Positions 11,205 to 21,556 of a stretch of DNA of 64,000 nt are shown piece by piece. Position 1 is the first letter of the stretch. Every line of letters starts with the position of its first letter. The position numbers and the translations under genes are program-made. The stretch is from assembly GCA_026075535.2 (NCBI GenBank), contig AP026547.1, positions 6,882,001-6,946,000 on the forward strand, read 5' to 3'. The notes under the pieces are model-generated. The model saw only the letters and a list, made by a program, of their open reading frames with translations. It ran no database searches and had not been told where the DNA came from. The stretch comes from Tricholoma matsutake. Its lineage: Eukaryota > Basidiomycota > Agaricomycetes > Agaricales > Tricholomataceae.

Positions 11205-13276
11205 ATGTCCCAGTTGCATTTTGTTCCTTACCTTCAGAATGAAAAAGCAGGGATCATCGTATGTCTTCATTTTTGCAACTGGCTGAGTGGTTTTCTAATC
11301 CTGGCATCCCACGATCGCGCAGGTTGTCAGTGTCTTTTCCCTGCTTTCTTCTCTTGCATTGGGGTCAGTTGCCTTACGAGTGTTTTGGCTTGCCGTTCGA
11401 CGTTGCTTGTCTTCTGATCACCCAACACCGGAATATGTTTTTTTTAATACTCAACTGGGCCACTATGCAACGTGCTTGATCGTGGCGAACTTGTTCATTG
11501 AAGTTTCTGGGCTGATCGGAATTCGTTGGCTTATCCAGAACGGTATCACAACAGGTTTGGAGCATCCTTGCGTCACAAAGAAATTTACCTCTGATTCTTA
11601 CTGTAAGGTGGCATTTGCATGATACAGGGTATATTTCTCTCGACCCTTTACGTTAGTATGACAACTGAGATTCTTAACCAGCCATTCTTAGCCAGATTGG
11701 TAATTGGGCGACTGCCTATTTTACTGTTACCATTGCCGTGCATACCTTCAACTCTCTGGTTTTGCGCAAGCGCCAATCCATCCTTATCTGTGCCACTACT
11801 ATCAGTCTTGGATGGATTCTAGCTGGTCTGTTAGGTGCGAACTTCTATCTACTTATCTGCGGCATACCTGATAAATGCGTAGCTGGTGCTCCATGCTTTA
11901 ATCCCCGGGCTTACAAATCGGGACCGCCCTTTGGCGCTGATGGTCTTTCCTGCGGTATAAGCCCTGTCTATTTGAAAGCCCAGTTCTTCTTTCATCTGTT
12001 CCCGGTTAGAATTATTGCACCCCAGTAATCTCCGTTGTTGACAATTTGCGTAGATCTTCCTTTCTTCAGTTCTCTCCGCGACGCTATATTCGGTCACGTT
12101 TCTGGTTCTGCGTGGGACATTGAGCATCAAAGGCGGTATTACACTGACTTTGGATCCTAATGAGCGCTGGGTCGCCGGTAAAGTTACTGAAAATTACCAC
12201 CGCTTCGTCGCTCGTATTGCGAGGAGCATGCTTTGGTTAGTGACCTCAGTCTTTTCCCGTCTCGACATTCACGAGCACTCTACAGGTATCCTGTCGGTCT
12301 GTGATGAACTTAGGGCCCTTTAGTAGTCTTCTAACTTTCTTTGCAGTTTATATCATCCTTCTCATCCCATATTCAGTCACTCGGTTGCTCCGAATCTCGG
12401 GATGGTTCGTTCCTTTCGGACTATTAGTATTTGCATATACGTGCTGGTACATGCTTGGTAGGTCTTCATCCGGTCACAAATTTCGTTATTCACATTTATT
12501 CAGGTGTCGTAAACGTGTTGTTACTCTATAACACGTTCCATGTGCTTGGACCTGCATTTGATGATCGCCGCAGCTCAACGGCGAAGAGTGCCAATGAGAG
12601 CTTCGGAACACCTGAACAGGCTCGGCAGTCCAAGGCACTACGGGGATCATACAAGAAGAAAGCTGATCCGCGCACCCGACCGGCTCCATTACCCTCGTCC
12701 CCACTCTTCGAACACACGAGAGTACGGTCGGAGGACCGTCCGTTGCTTCTTGTTTATCCAGACCGAACTGCGAGCGCGCAGAACTTTCACGGCCACACCC
12801 ATTCTCTCCCCAGTGGTCACGCTACACTAATGCCAGTTGCAAGCCATGATCGCACAATCGCATCTTTCGAACCAGTGGAGTATTCACCTGTTACACAGGT
12901 GTTGGACGATCACGATCGCCAGAGATCGATACAATGGTCAGGTCTCCCAACCGCTCCACACCGAACACGCTCTCCTGGTTTGCGTCTGCCCAGTAGCAAG
13001 AGTAGACGCTCAAGGTTACTTACTGTTAGTGGCGTTTGGTCACCTGTCCATCTGCACCCGTCAAAGCAGACCTCGAATGACACTGTTGGTTTGCAGGGCA
13101 GCCCAAACTCAGCACTATCAGCAGAGTTGAGCCCATATAGATATGCTCATGGGTCGGTGGCTCCTGAACCATATACTGTACCAATGTTTAGCGCAGGATA
13201 TCAGACTTTCCGCTCGCCCATATCTCCACCTCCGCACCCTGCGACCACATACCCGTTCTATCGGGCGGTACAATGA
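11205..13276 (+). CDS. Seven-transmembrane G-protein-coupled receptor (Git3/cAMP-receptor-like)
   Basis: Predicted plasma-membrane receptor acting through a heterotrimeric G protein. A short N-terminus (MSQLHFVPYLQNEKAG) leads into TM1 (VVSVFSLLSSLALGSVALRV), formed by splicing 11258 to 11323. TM2 contains ATCLIVANLFIEVSGLIG. Later segments include TVTIAVHTFNSLVLRKRQS, FLSSVLSATLYSVTFLVL, AYIILLIPYSVTRLL and FVPFGLLVFAYTCWYM. The region between TM5 and TM6 carries basic residues as usual for the third loop. A cytosolic tail of about 250 residues, rich in Ser/Pro/Arg, runs to the stop at 13274-13276. The fold resembles fungal carbon-source receptors of the Git3/Gpr type; the ligand is unknown. 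The ATG at 11205 gives the usual short extracellular N-terminus and is preferred over longer non-ATG openings. Confidence 0.75.
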
Positions 13277-13556
13277 TAGGACTAGCTGGAGGGGACCGGC
13301 ACCGAACATTGCTGCTGCCTCGGAGCTAGCATGCATTGGGAGCCGTGCTAGTCACGGTTGAGCATGAAGTTTGGAGGGGGATTTTCGGCAGCATTGTAAA
13401 CCATCAGGCATTCTTGTATCATACCTATTGTACCACCAGTCCTTAGAGATGAGTAAACATCCGTGAATCACCAGGATATCAATGTTTGGCAACTCTGAAT
13501 AAGACGAGTCTCAACTTCGCTGACGTCAGCCTGAGTGCGTCAATCATATATCCTTG

Positions 13557-14559
13557 ATGTCACGGTGGTCTTTGTACCTCGACCGGACCAGCCAAATCCT
13601 CCGGGATAGTACTGCTAGAGGTAGGTGAAACTCAGAACATGACAGTATCAATGTGATACTGACAACCCGATCCTCAGTCCTTCGTATGCAAGGAGCAGAA
13701 GAACCCTCACGCATACCACGAACATTATTTACATTCAACTCGAAAGTGGACGTTCAGCTGTTTGCAACAGGATGCGACTCCGACATTGGTGGCACATCCA
13801 CCGTAAACTTTGACTTGGAAGAATCACCCGAGATCAATGCCGGCATAGGCAGGCAAGCAACTGCCAAGTTTTGGGGCGACATGCGGTTGGGGGTGCGGGC
13901 TGGGCTGGAAGGAAAAGTAAGAGGTGGATATGCTGGTTTTCGGAACAAGGTGTGCAGGTGTTTCGTAGTATGCCTGACTGCTGCTAATTATACCATGCTT
14001 TAGCCCCGCCCTACATTGTTTGGAAATATCACGGAGGATGTTTCCAATCACCGATATCTAGCGCTTCGACTGCGTTTATCTGGAGACCCTCGTACTCATA
14101 ATTCATATTTTGCGAATATCCAGACGGACGGCCCCATTTCTACCGATTTATGGCAGCACCGTCTGTACTTCAAGCGGCATGACAATACATGGGAGGATAT
14201 TTTCGTAGGTCATTGCTCTTATTTCACGATTTCGAGCATCTTCAGACCATTCATCTAGATTCCCTTCGATAATTTCGTCCGCACAAATTCTGGGGAACTC
14301 TCCGAAGATCAGATACAAATGTATCGAGAGAAAGTCCGCAGCATTGGTATCTCCTTGCTTGGTGGAAACAGTGGAGGGGCAGGCAAATACGAGCTGGGGA
14401 TTGACAGCATCCGGATAGTGAACGATGAAGATATGGCCACAGCTCCAACAACAAGTAAACATATATATGTCTTATTAATTCTGTGCTCATAACTCTTGCC
14501 TTGCAGATGACCACCCTGAGCAGCAAAGAAGAGCATCGACAAATACTACGAAACCCTGA
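13557..14559 (+). CDS. Complex I intermediate-associated protein 30 (CIA30/NDUFAF1)
   Basis: Mitochondrial assembly factor for NADH dehydrogenase (complex I). Exon 1 (13557-13620, MSRWSLYLDRTSQILRD) is basic and could act as a presequence. Splicing to 13678 continues in frame to the CIA30 domain, whose opening motif is DSDIGGTSTVNFDL. Further family features are GGYAGFRNK, the beta-rich LALRLRLSGD, and WEDIFIPFDNFVRTNSG formed across an intron near 14206-14256. The strand ISLLGGNSGGAGKYELGIDSIRI closes the domain. A short polar tail ends at TGA 14557-14559. Length of about 240 residues after splicing is close to fungal relatives. It lies 280 bp downstream of the receptor gene on the same strand but has its own start, so no operon is implied. 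Confidence 0.85.
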
Positions 14560-15600
14560 TCATCAGTACACCTTAGGTTAGGCGCACCGGTTCCTGCGTA
14601 GCGAAGCTTTCTGTTGGATCGAACCCCGAAAACTGCCCAAACTCGAGGGGGCCGGCGGCATTATAACAGTGGGGGATGTACATGTATGTACACAAGATCC
14701 ATTATCAACTCTTCCATGATTGTTCCGTCAACAATCGGTTTCCAGAAATATACCATGGCGTTGAAAATGATGGAAGGCTGATTAAATCATACCTTACCTT
14801 AGAGCACAACACAATCTGGTAGCACCTCCCAGCACCTTTCTCATGCTCATGCTTGTGACCATCAATATCAGTGGCTTGTTTACCCGTCGCAGGCCGCTTA
14901 TCATTCGTCAAAGAGGACCCATATATCACACGGAGACGACAATACCTTATCTGATAACGACTAATCTCACGGATGAGCTTATGGTGTATGTCAAGATGAA
15001 TCTACATCTCAAATGCTAGGCCGATAGCCGCCTCCGCAGCTATGTGTGTGTGGTTGGTCTGCTCATGTAACCGAACAAGGAAAACATTGCAACTCATGGC
15101 AACATTCTTCCCCACCCGGATGAGGAAGGTGTCTGATGCTTGCCTGAACAACCTTCTCGTGATATACCCTAATTCTTACGTGGTACTGGCGATCCTTTTG
15201 ACTTGAAGGTCAATAAATGTGACTCACCGTCAGGGACGTATTCTTCATCTGAAAGTGTAGAAGCACTCAATTAAGGAGGAAAGTGCTCAACCTTCATCCC
15301 CTCAGGCTTTGTCACCGTACTACGAAAGTGAAGAGGAAGTCGACTTCGCTTGCAAGACGACATCAGCATCATTCTCATCCCAAACGCCTATTGGCAATGA
15401 GCATTTTTGCAGTGTAAGACATAGTCGTGAGGTGATAAAATACATGTACATAACATTCTCAAATGCAACGAACCGTTCTGTGATGAATTCGGTCAACGAA
15501 GAAATGCGGCGAGATAACATAAAATGGAAATCCGAGCATGGAAGAGAGGGAAGGTGTCACAAATCGATGTCAATGAAGACCAGCGGGTATTGCATAACTA
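14560..15600. other. Convergent intergenic region, no gene seen
   Basis: About 1 kb between the 3' ends of the CIA30 and Ras genes. Short frames on both strands lack motifs and plausible splice chains. It probably holds both 3' untranslated regions. Confidence 0.5.
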
Positions 15601-16690
15601 TTAGAGCACGACACATCCAGAACAACAGCCTCCCGCGCCATCATCATGCTGATCCTTGTTACCGTATACACCAGGTGCACTTCCACCCGAACCCGTCATC
15701 GCGGGCCGACCAGTTTGTTGTTCCTGGAAAACTTGATAAATAAAAAGAACATCCACGCTAGGAAAATGACAGACCTTGTTATATCTTCTGATCTCACGGA
15801 CGAGGTTACTAAAAGCCTCATCGACGTTGATCCGCTGCTTGGCGGACGTCTCAATGAATTTGCATCCGAAATGCTTCGCCAAGTCACGACCCTCTGTTGT
15901 ATGTCGCAGCGTTAGTCATACAAGGCAACAAGCGAAGATGGACACAGTCACACCGTTCATTCCGACTTGGCGTTCATATTCGAGGTCACATTTGTTTGCT
16001 ACCACGATAACGGGGAAAGAATCTTGGTCCTTCACTCGGAGGATTTGCTGGTGGAATGTACTGATCTCCTCGAATGAGTTGCGTGATGTGATGGAGTAAA
16101 CAAGGAGGAATCCTTCGCCTGTACGCATGTATTGTTCACGCATTGCACTGTAGAAAAGATTTGTTCAACAACTTTGATCCATTAGTACGGTGAATATCGA
16201 ATGATCGCGTTACTTCTTAAAGAAGTCATACAAACGCCTCTTGAAGCAGTAAACGCTGGAAAGCAGAGCAAGGGGAGCATTCGTCACGATGAACAGATAC
16301 ATACCCATATTCTTCCTGTCCCGCCGTATCCAGAACATCAAGAAGCGCAACCTCCTCATCAATCACACATTGCTTTCGATATGAGTCTGAAAACAATGCT
16401 TGAGTACACAGTTGCAGAAGGCGCATCAATGTACCCACCCTCGATTGTCGGGTCATATTCGTCAACAAAATGACTTTGAATGAACTGGATTGTCAAGGCA
16501 GACTTTCCGACACCTCAGAGAGAAAGGTGTTATCAGCACACTTGAACCCCGGCATGAACGCATTCTCCCTCACCACCACCACCGACAACCACGAGCTTGT
16601 ACTCTCTCAGAAATTGTGCCTGTACGTTGTTGGGTGAATGGGCCGGATTTATGATGTGTAGTTTCAACCTTAACGTACCCTGGACGCCAT
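15601..16690 (-). CDS. RAS1: Ras small GTPase
   Basis: Membrane-anchored signalling switch upstream of cAMP and MAPK pathways. Start MASR at 16690 is followed by an intron, then [15 protein letters not shown]. The P-loop GGGGVGKS is completed across a second intron that ends in an unusual 'ctctgag' acceptor (about 16516). Switch I is [11 protein letters not shown], formed across a third intron. Switch II is [15 protein letters not shown]. The guanine-specificity motifs NKCDL and ETSAK are both present. The variable tail is Gly-rich and ends [10 protein letters not shown], a CaaX box with two upstream cysteines likely to be palmitoylated. The final Leu suggests geranylgeranylation is possible as well as farnesylation. 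No activating substitution is seen at the P-loop or at the switch II Gln. Which fungal Ras paralogue it is cannot be settled here. Confidence 0.92.
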
Positions 16691-17431
16691 TTCGAATTTG
16701 TTCTACCTGAGAGTGGAAAAACTCGAAAGAGAAGAAGGGGACAATGAGTACAAGATGTGAAGCCGGACCAAACAATCGCTGCTATTACTTTTCTCGTGAT
16801 CGATACTTTATCATCATTGATATATATATATCATAGCTTTTGTTGAAGTCTGTCCGTCTCGTCGCTGTGTGACACTCTGTCCAGTTCGCTCCCAACTATC
16901 TCCTGTCACCGTCTGATATCAAGCAGCCATCCAGCTGTCGCACTTCAAGTTGTCAACAGTTTGATTGTTTTGGAATATTCGTTCCAGCTTACTGTAAGAG
17001 TTCAGATTCCTAATTTGTATATACTCTTACATTGGTTATTTCGTGCTTATCACCGAAGTCATATATCAACTCATTTATCATATTGCTTGATAGCAGTTGA
17101 TAGCTGAGAAAAGAAACGACGGAGACTGTAATGACAGAGGCTCGAGCCTGCTATCGCGTTGATCTGCGTTGCCACGCGTGTACATCTGAGCACTGAATCA
17201 TGTTTTCCCCGTGCGACTGTCAAGATCGGTGGTTTAAAATTATTTGTACAGCAAAGCAGATTATCAGATGGAAAGAAACAAAAATACCTCTGCCTTGTGA
17301 AGGTTCAGCGTTTCAGTGCGTCTAGCAGGTATGCTCGGGGTAGAGCCATGTCGACGGCGGACTCTCGTAGTTTTTATCAACAGGACGTCGCGACACGTGT
17401 TTTAATTTTAAGCCGATTATGCTGCCGTCCC
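16691..17431. promoter_or_regulatory. Ras upstream region
   Basis: About 740 bp between the Ras start (16690) and the TRAP-alpha stop (17432), both on the minus strand. It contains an AT-rich run with alternating TA (about 16819-16831), some 130 bp upstream of the Ras ATG. No gene is seen. Promoter function is inferred from position. Confidence 0.4.
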
Positions 17432-18591
17432 TCATTTCTTTCCCTTTCGTTTCTTGCCCTCAATCCCACTGGCCTCGTTTGTGCTAAGTTCATCGCCACT
17501 CGTGCCACTTGCAAGTCCAGGTGCTTTCTTTCCGGACTTTGGCTTCCTCAGATGATGCTCCGGAATCCATTCCTCCTGATATCCTCCAGCGCCTGTAACA
17601 GTACTAGATGCAACATGCGTTGAGGAAGTGCTGGGAGCAGTTCTTTTTGGGCGAGATTTCATGGATTGCGGCACGAAGCTGAGATAGGCAATGTACGAGA
17701 GGCCACCGAGTATTGCTGTAGCCATCAGGTAGGTTGTAACACTGTCACAAAGGAGGGATGATATTCTGCCTCAGAAAGTAGGCGCAATGAACTTACAGCT
17801 TGAAGTCAAAAATAGACATTTCTGGTTCGACGATAGTAACAATCGAATCATAGGCAGATACGCGGTATATAACGTCCTGTAGCTCAAGATAAATTAGTAT
17901 CTACGCCGCGGAAGGTTAGACCCCACTGACATCGAAGGAATGTTCCAGCCACACATTAAGACGGAGGTCGCCCGGCTGCACAAAACTATGATAAGTTCGA
18001 TGAAGTGGGTGTATGTGACCGGATTTACCTTGAATCTATTCATGAAACGAGTGAGAAGTGATGACTTGCAAAGGTATTGACTTACTCGCTGTAGAACGTG
18101 AAAGGCAGTTGAATTTTAACACCCTCAACCAATGGAGAGCCATATTGCACGGCTGTAAGCTTTCCAACCAGTGTTTATTTAAACACAACATGGTCAAAAA
18201 ATAAAACGAAGACAGAGCATACGTTTTTAACGACACGATCCGTTTCGGGATCATGAAAAGAGCCGGCCATGCTCATCAACGTGACCTTTCGATCCGATTT
18301 ATTCTCCACACCGACAGTGAGCACGTTCTTCTCTCCATTTACAACGTCTGTTTCCTGATGAATGAAACATTGAATGCACAAAATAGCTTCTACAACGCAC
18401 GACCAAATGCATTAGTTTCGGGAAATGAAGCAGTGACAGCAATTTCCGGCTCAGAAAGCTCTCCGTCATTTGCTACAAAGAAAAGGCATCCATGAGAAAC
18501 GTTGCTAGGTAAAGTGGAGAGCTGAAGACAGACATGTTGATGCACGAAGCACCAATGCGGCTAAGATGCCGAACAGAGCAAAAAAATGCAT
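17432..18591 (-). CDS. Translocon-associated protein subunit alpha (TRAP-alpha/IRC22-like)
   Basis: Single-pass ER membrane protein that associates with the Sec61 translocon. Exon 1 (ATG ends at 18591) encodes a signal peptide MHFFALFGILAALVLRAST. The best join, from about 18535 to the acceptor near 18479, gives TSNDGELSEPEIAVTASFPE. The lumenal domain follows, with ENKSDRKVTLMSMAGSFHDP and the FYSEFKPGDLRLNVWLEH strand pair. Next is the conserved DVIYRVSAYDSIVTIVEPE, then a hydrophobic membrane segment (about 17650-17720). The cytosolic tail is basic and ends EGKKRKGKK at 17432. The order of signal peptide, lumenal beta-sandwich, single membrane span and charged tail matches the family. Exon borders around 17900-18180 are approximate. 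It diverges from the small gene at 18778 with 186 bp between starts. Confidence 0.85.
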
Positions 18592-18777
18592 CCCGATTTA
18601 CAGAGCGAATCGTCAAGTGAGTGCCCAGAGCAAATTGAAATATTGGTGAAGATAAAGCGGTCAAGTCGTTGACACGTGCCGGTGCCACGACGATTTCACC
18701 ATCACGTGCTTCTCGGAGACGCGTCGTGAAGCTGAAGGTCTCCCGGTGCCAACAAACCGGGCGTCTGCCTTAAGTTT

Positions 18778-19168
18778 ATGTCACAATACATACGAAACCA
18801 ATCCAAGGTCTTCCACCTCTGGAATTTCGGACATCTCTCTCAGCCAAAGGAATTCCAAGAAACATATGGATCTACTTAGTAAGTACTCTCGTGTGTGTAT
18901 TACGGTAACGATCTAATACTTGTCAAACTTTGGCACGGTCCGATATACGTCTTACATTCGTTCACCTCCTTGAACTGCGAATAGGATGGATAGTGAAAAG
19001 ACCACCGTTGCTTTTCCGGTGCGTCCTAAACAGATCCCTTATGGTAAGTAGATATGGAAGAAACTGACGTTACAATATATGCCTTCAGCGAAACAATGTA
19101 CGAAGACTATTCATCCGCATGCGGTGCTCTCTGATTTCAATCCTCAGTCACGGAGGATTCGCCAATGA
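18778..19168 (+). CDS. Putative small protein of about 76 residues, three exons
   Basis: Not recognised. From ATG 18778 (MSQYIRNQSKVFHLWNFGHL) a first exon ends at a consensus donor, TA^GTAAGT, near 18872. Using the acceptor GGATAG before TGAAAAG (about 18995) avoids an immediate stop and gives TYEKTTVAFPVRPKQIPY. A second intron with a consensus GTAAGT donor and CTTCAG acceptor joins AKQCTKTIHPHAVLSDFNPQ, and translation stops at TGA 19166-19168. The result is a small, basic, soluble protein with no signal peptide. Support comes from the splice consensus, the frame kept through three exons, and the position in a 620-bp gap between two well-defined genes. Another acceptor 9 bp upstream would create a stop. 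Confidence is moderate at best. Confidence 0.45.
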
Positions 19169-19213
19169 AGATCAGTCGGAAGTGCGGTCCACAATAATCG
19201 TATCATCTGATCA

Positions 19214-20594
19214 TCACACGGGCCCTTTTTTCTTCAGCAACTCTCTCGCAATTTCTTCTGCATCTGCAGCTGTGTCAGGCAACCAAAAAGTCTATAGGGG
19301 ATTCAGAGTAAAATATTGATGAACTTAAGGGAAAGTGTACGAACCAGTTCACTACCTGCAGTGCACATCATGGCAACACGGGGGTTAAACCTAACACACC
19401 TCGATGGACCTGGGTGGCCGTCCAGGGATACCAAGGGCTGAAGCCGCAACGGGGGAACCTTTAGATCAACACTACCTGTCCGAGAAGGCAAGTTTTGCAC
19501 ATCCCACACGAACACTTTACCATCCAGACTACCGCCTATGACATACTTGCTATCAGGTGTCCAACCAACTTCCTCGCCACTGCTACCCTTTACAGGTTCG
19601 ATACTTGGTGGTGCACTCAAGGATCTGCGTTCCAAACCAACGTGTCCTTCTAGTTTCGCAAGTAGATGCCCCTCGAAAGCGTCCATAATATAGTGCGCAT
19701 CGCCCGAACAGCCCACAAGGAGATATTTTCCGTTGGAGGAGAAAGCCATTGACGTCATGTAAATCGGTCGAGGGGGGTAACTGATGAGTGCCAATGTGGG
19801 ATCTTCAAGAGTGATCACAAGGAACGGAGCTTTGTCAAAATTTGCTTGATCGTATAAAAGTATTCGAGAGTAATGGTTGACGGCCACAGCGAAGACAACC
19901 CCCGTCGAATCGTATGCAATGATAGGATTAGACGGAAGCGTTAAAAGTCCCCTGCATAAAGGTGCACGAAGATCCCATAGTCGGACCGTTTTGTCTAATG
20001 ACCCTGACATGAATCCATCGTCCACAGGCGACACTTCTAGGGAAACAACCCTTGCCTTGTGGCCTTTGAAGTATTGCAGATATTTATTGTCGTGTAGTGA
20101 ATGATATCGAATGGTGTCGTCTTCTTTTGTGGACGCGTGAATGATAGCCGTGTTCTTATGCGTGAATCTGGGCAAATCGACACCATACTTCTTCGAATGA
20201 AGTGTTTTGTGATGTCTTCAGAAGACATGACGTTAGAAGAAGAAGGAAGACCTTGCTAAAAAGAGAACTCGCTTGCCGGTTTTGCAATTGTACAGTCTAA
20301 AGGTCTCATCTTCTCCTGCGGTTATGACCTGGTCACCTCGGTCGTCGAAGCTGATCCCTGTGATGTGTCGAGGCCCAGAATTCGTTGATCTTTGAGAGTA
20401 ATTCCCAGGTGTCGGCGGTGGTTGGGGTTCAACAGCAGTTTTAAAAATTTTTGCAGGTTTCAACTTTCCCTATGTATGCGTTTGTGTCTGCAGCAGCAGA
20501 ATGGAACCAAATAATTGCTTACCATTAGCGAATTTGTGAGAGGAATTGTCGCTGGCGGGGCATTTCCGTTGCTGTTGCTAGCTTGAGGCGCCAT
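19214..20594 (-). CDS. SWD2: WD40 protein Swd2/WDR82 (COMPASS and cleavage factor subunit)
   Basis: Nuclear beta-propeller shared by the Set1/COMPASS H3K4 methyltransferase and the 3'-end processing machinery in yeast. The start is MAPQASNSNGNAPPA at 20594. Repeats are visible at ITGISFDDRGDQVITAGED, YFKGHKARVVSLEVSPVDDG, GSLDKTVRLWDLR, and later at VGWTPDSKYVIGGSLDGKV. The 'DKTVRLWDLR' blade and its neighbouring 'C-x-GLL' are characteristic of this family. After a final intron (donor GTTCGT near 19344), the end reads ELTFWLPDTAADAEEIARE and KKKGPV, with the stop at 19214-19216. About 400 residues, slightly longer than yeast Swd2 because of a Pro-rich N-terminus. Its 3' end converges on the putative small gene, 45 bp apart. 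Confidence 0.88.
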
Positions 20595-20670
20595 GCCGCC
20601 GTTGAGTATGAGGTGAACTCGATCGGCTGTCTGAGTTTAAATACAAAGTTTCTTTCTCTATCATAATATC
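20595..20670. promoter_or_regulatory. 76-bp divergent promoter between Swd2 and RPB5
   Basis: The two start codons are only 76 bp apart on opposite strands, so both transcripts must use this shared sequence or begin inside the neighbour. It is AT-rich near the RPB5 side (tatcataatatc). Confidence 0.6.
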
Positions 20671-21556
20671 ATGGCCGATGTCGACGAGGCTGCAAGGATG
20701 TGGAAAGTCAATAGAACGATCCACGAACTGGTCAAAGACAGAGTCAGCTATCCTACACACTCCTTATCACAGAGTCTCAGTTCGACATAGGGTTTCTTGG
20801 TAGCCGATGAAGAAATTTACATGGATCTTGCCAAGTTCAAACACGACTATGCCCTTGAAAGTGGCATTGTAGAGTAGGCGTCATGTTCATTATGTTGTGA
20901 CTGACTCTCACTAAATAGATGCGCAAGTCGTAACAAAATGAATTTCTATACTTCTGCTCGTAACAATCCAGCCGACCAAATCTTTGTGTTCTTCTCAGAA
21001 GAGAAAAGTGTGGGTGTCAAAACGATGAGGAAGTTTGTCGTTCTTACTACAAGTACGTTGTGCTCCGCTTATGCCTAGTCTTCTAGGCTCCTGGGTATTC
21101 TTGAGGAGAAGTCCATTCAACGAGGCATCATCGTGTTTCCCGGAAATATGACTCCTTCCGCCAGAAAAGTGAGATCCTCCATGTTTACCTGATCTCTTGT
21201 GATCTCGACTTGTACGTTTAGGTGATTGTGGCCATGGCTGCCCAGTATCGCTTGGAAGAGTTCTCAGAATCAGATCTGCTGGTGAACATTGTTCACCATA
21301 CTCTGGTACCTCGCCACGATGTCCTTTCTGCGGAAGAAAAGAAGGCTCTGTTGGAAAAATAGTGCGTCTCGTTTTTCTCGCTGACAAGGGTTGCCTTTTA
21401 CGTGAAAGTAGCCGCCTACGAGAAACTCAGCTACCACGCATACAATTAGCGGATCCCGTTGCGCGCTACTATGGCCTTCGTCGGGGACAAGTAGTCAAGA
21501 TCACAAGACCGAGTGAAACTAGTGGACGTTACGCAAGCTATCGTATATGTTTTTAG
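20671..21556 (+). CDS. RPB5: RNA polymerase I/II/III subunit RPB5 (RPABC1)
   Basis: Shared jaw subunit of all three nuclear RNA polymerases. ATG 20671 starts [20 protein letters not shown]. Splicing gives [17 protein letters not shown] in the N-terminal jaw domain, then [20 protein letters not shown]. The conserved C-terminal assembly domain contains [60 protein letters not shown], and the end is CF. These are near-invariant in eukaryotic RPB5. The stop is TAG at 21554-21556. Length of about 215 residues is normal for the family. Four or five short introns are needed, including one at about 21363-21409 that joins LLEKY to the RLRETQ segment. Confidence 0.93.

Noticed and set aside
16516..16570. 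Frame break in the Ras P-loop
   Set aside because: An intron with donor GTGAGG and acceptor CTCTGAG restores GGGGVGKS exactly, so it is spliced rather than mutated.
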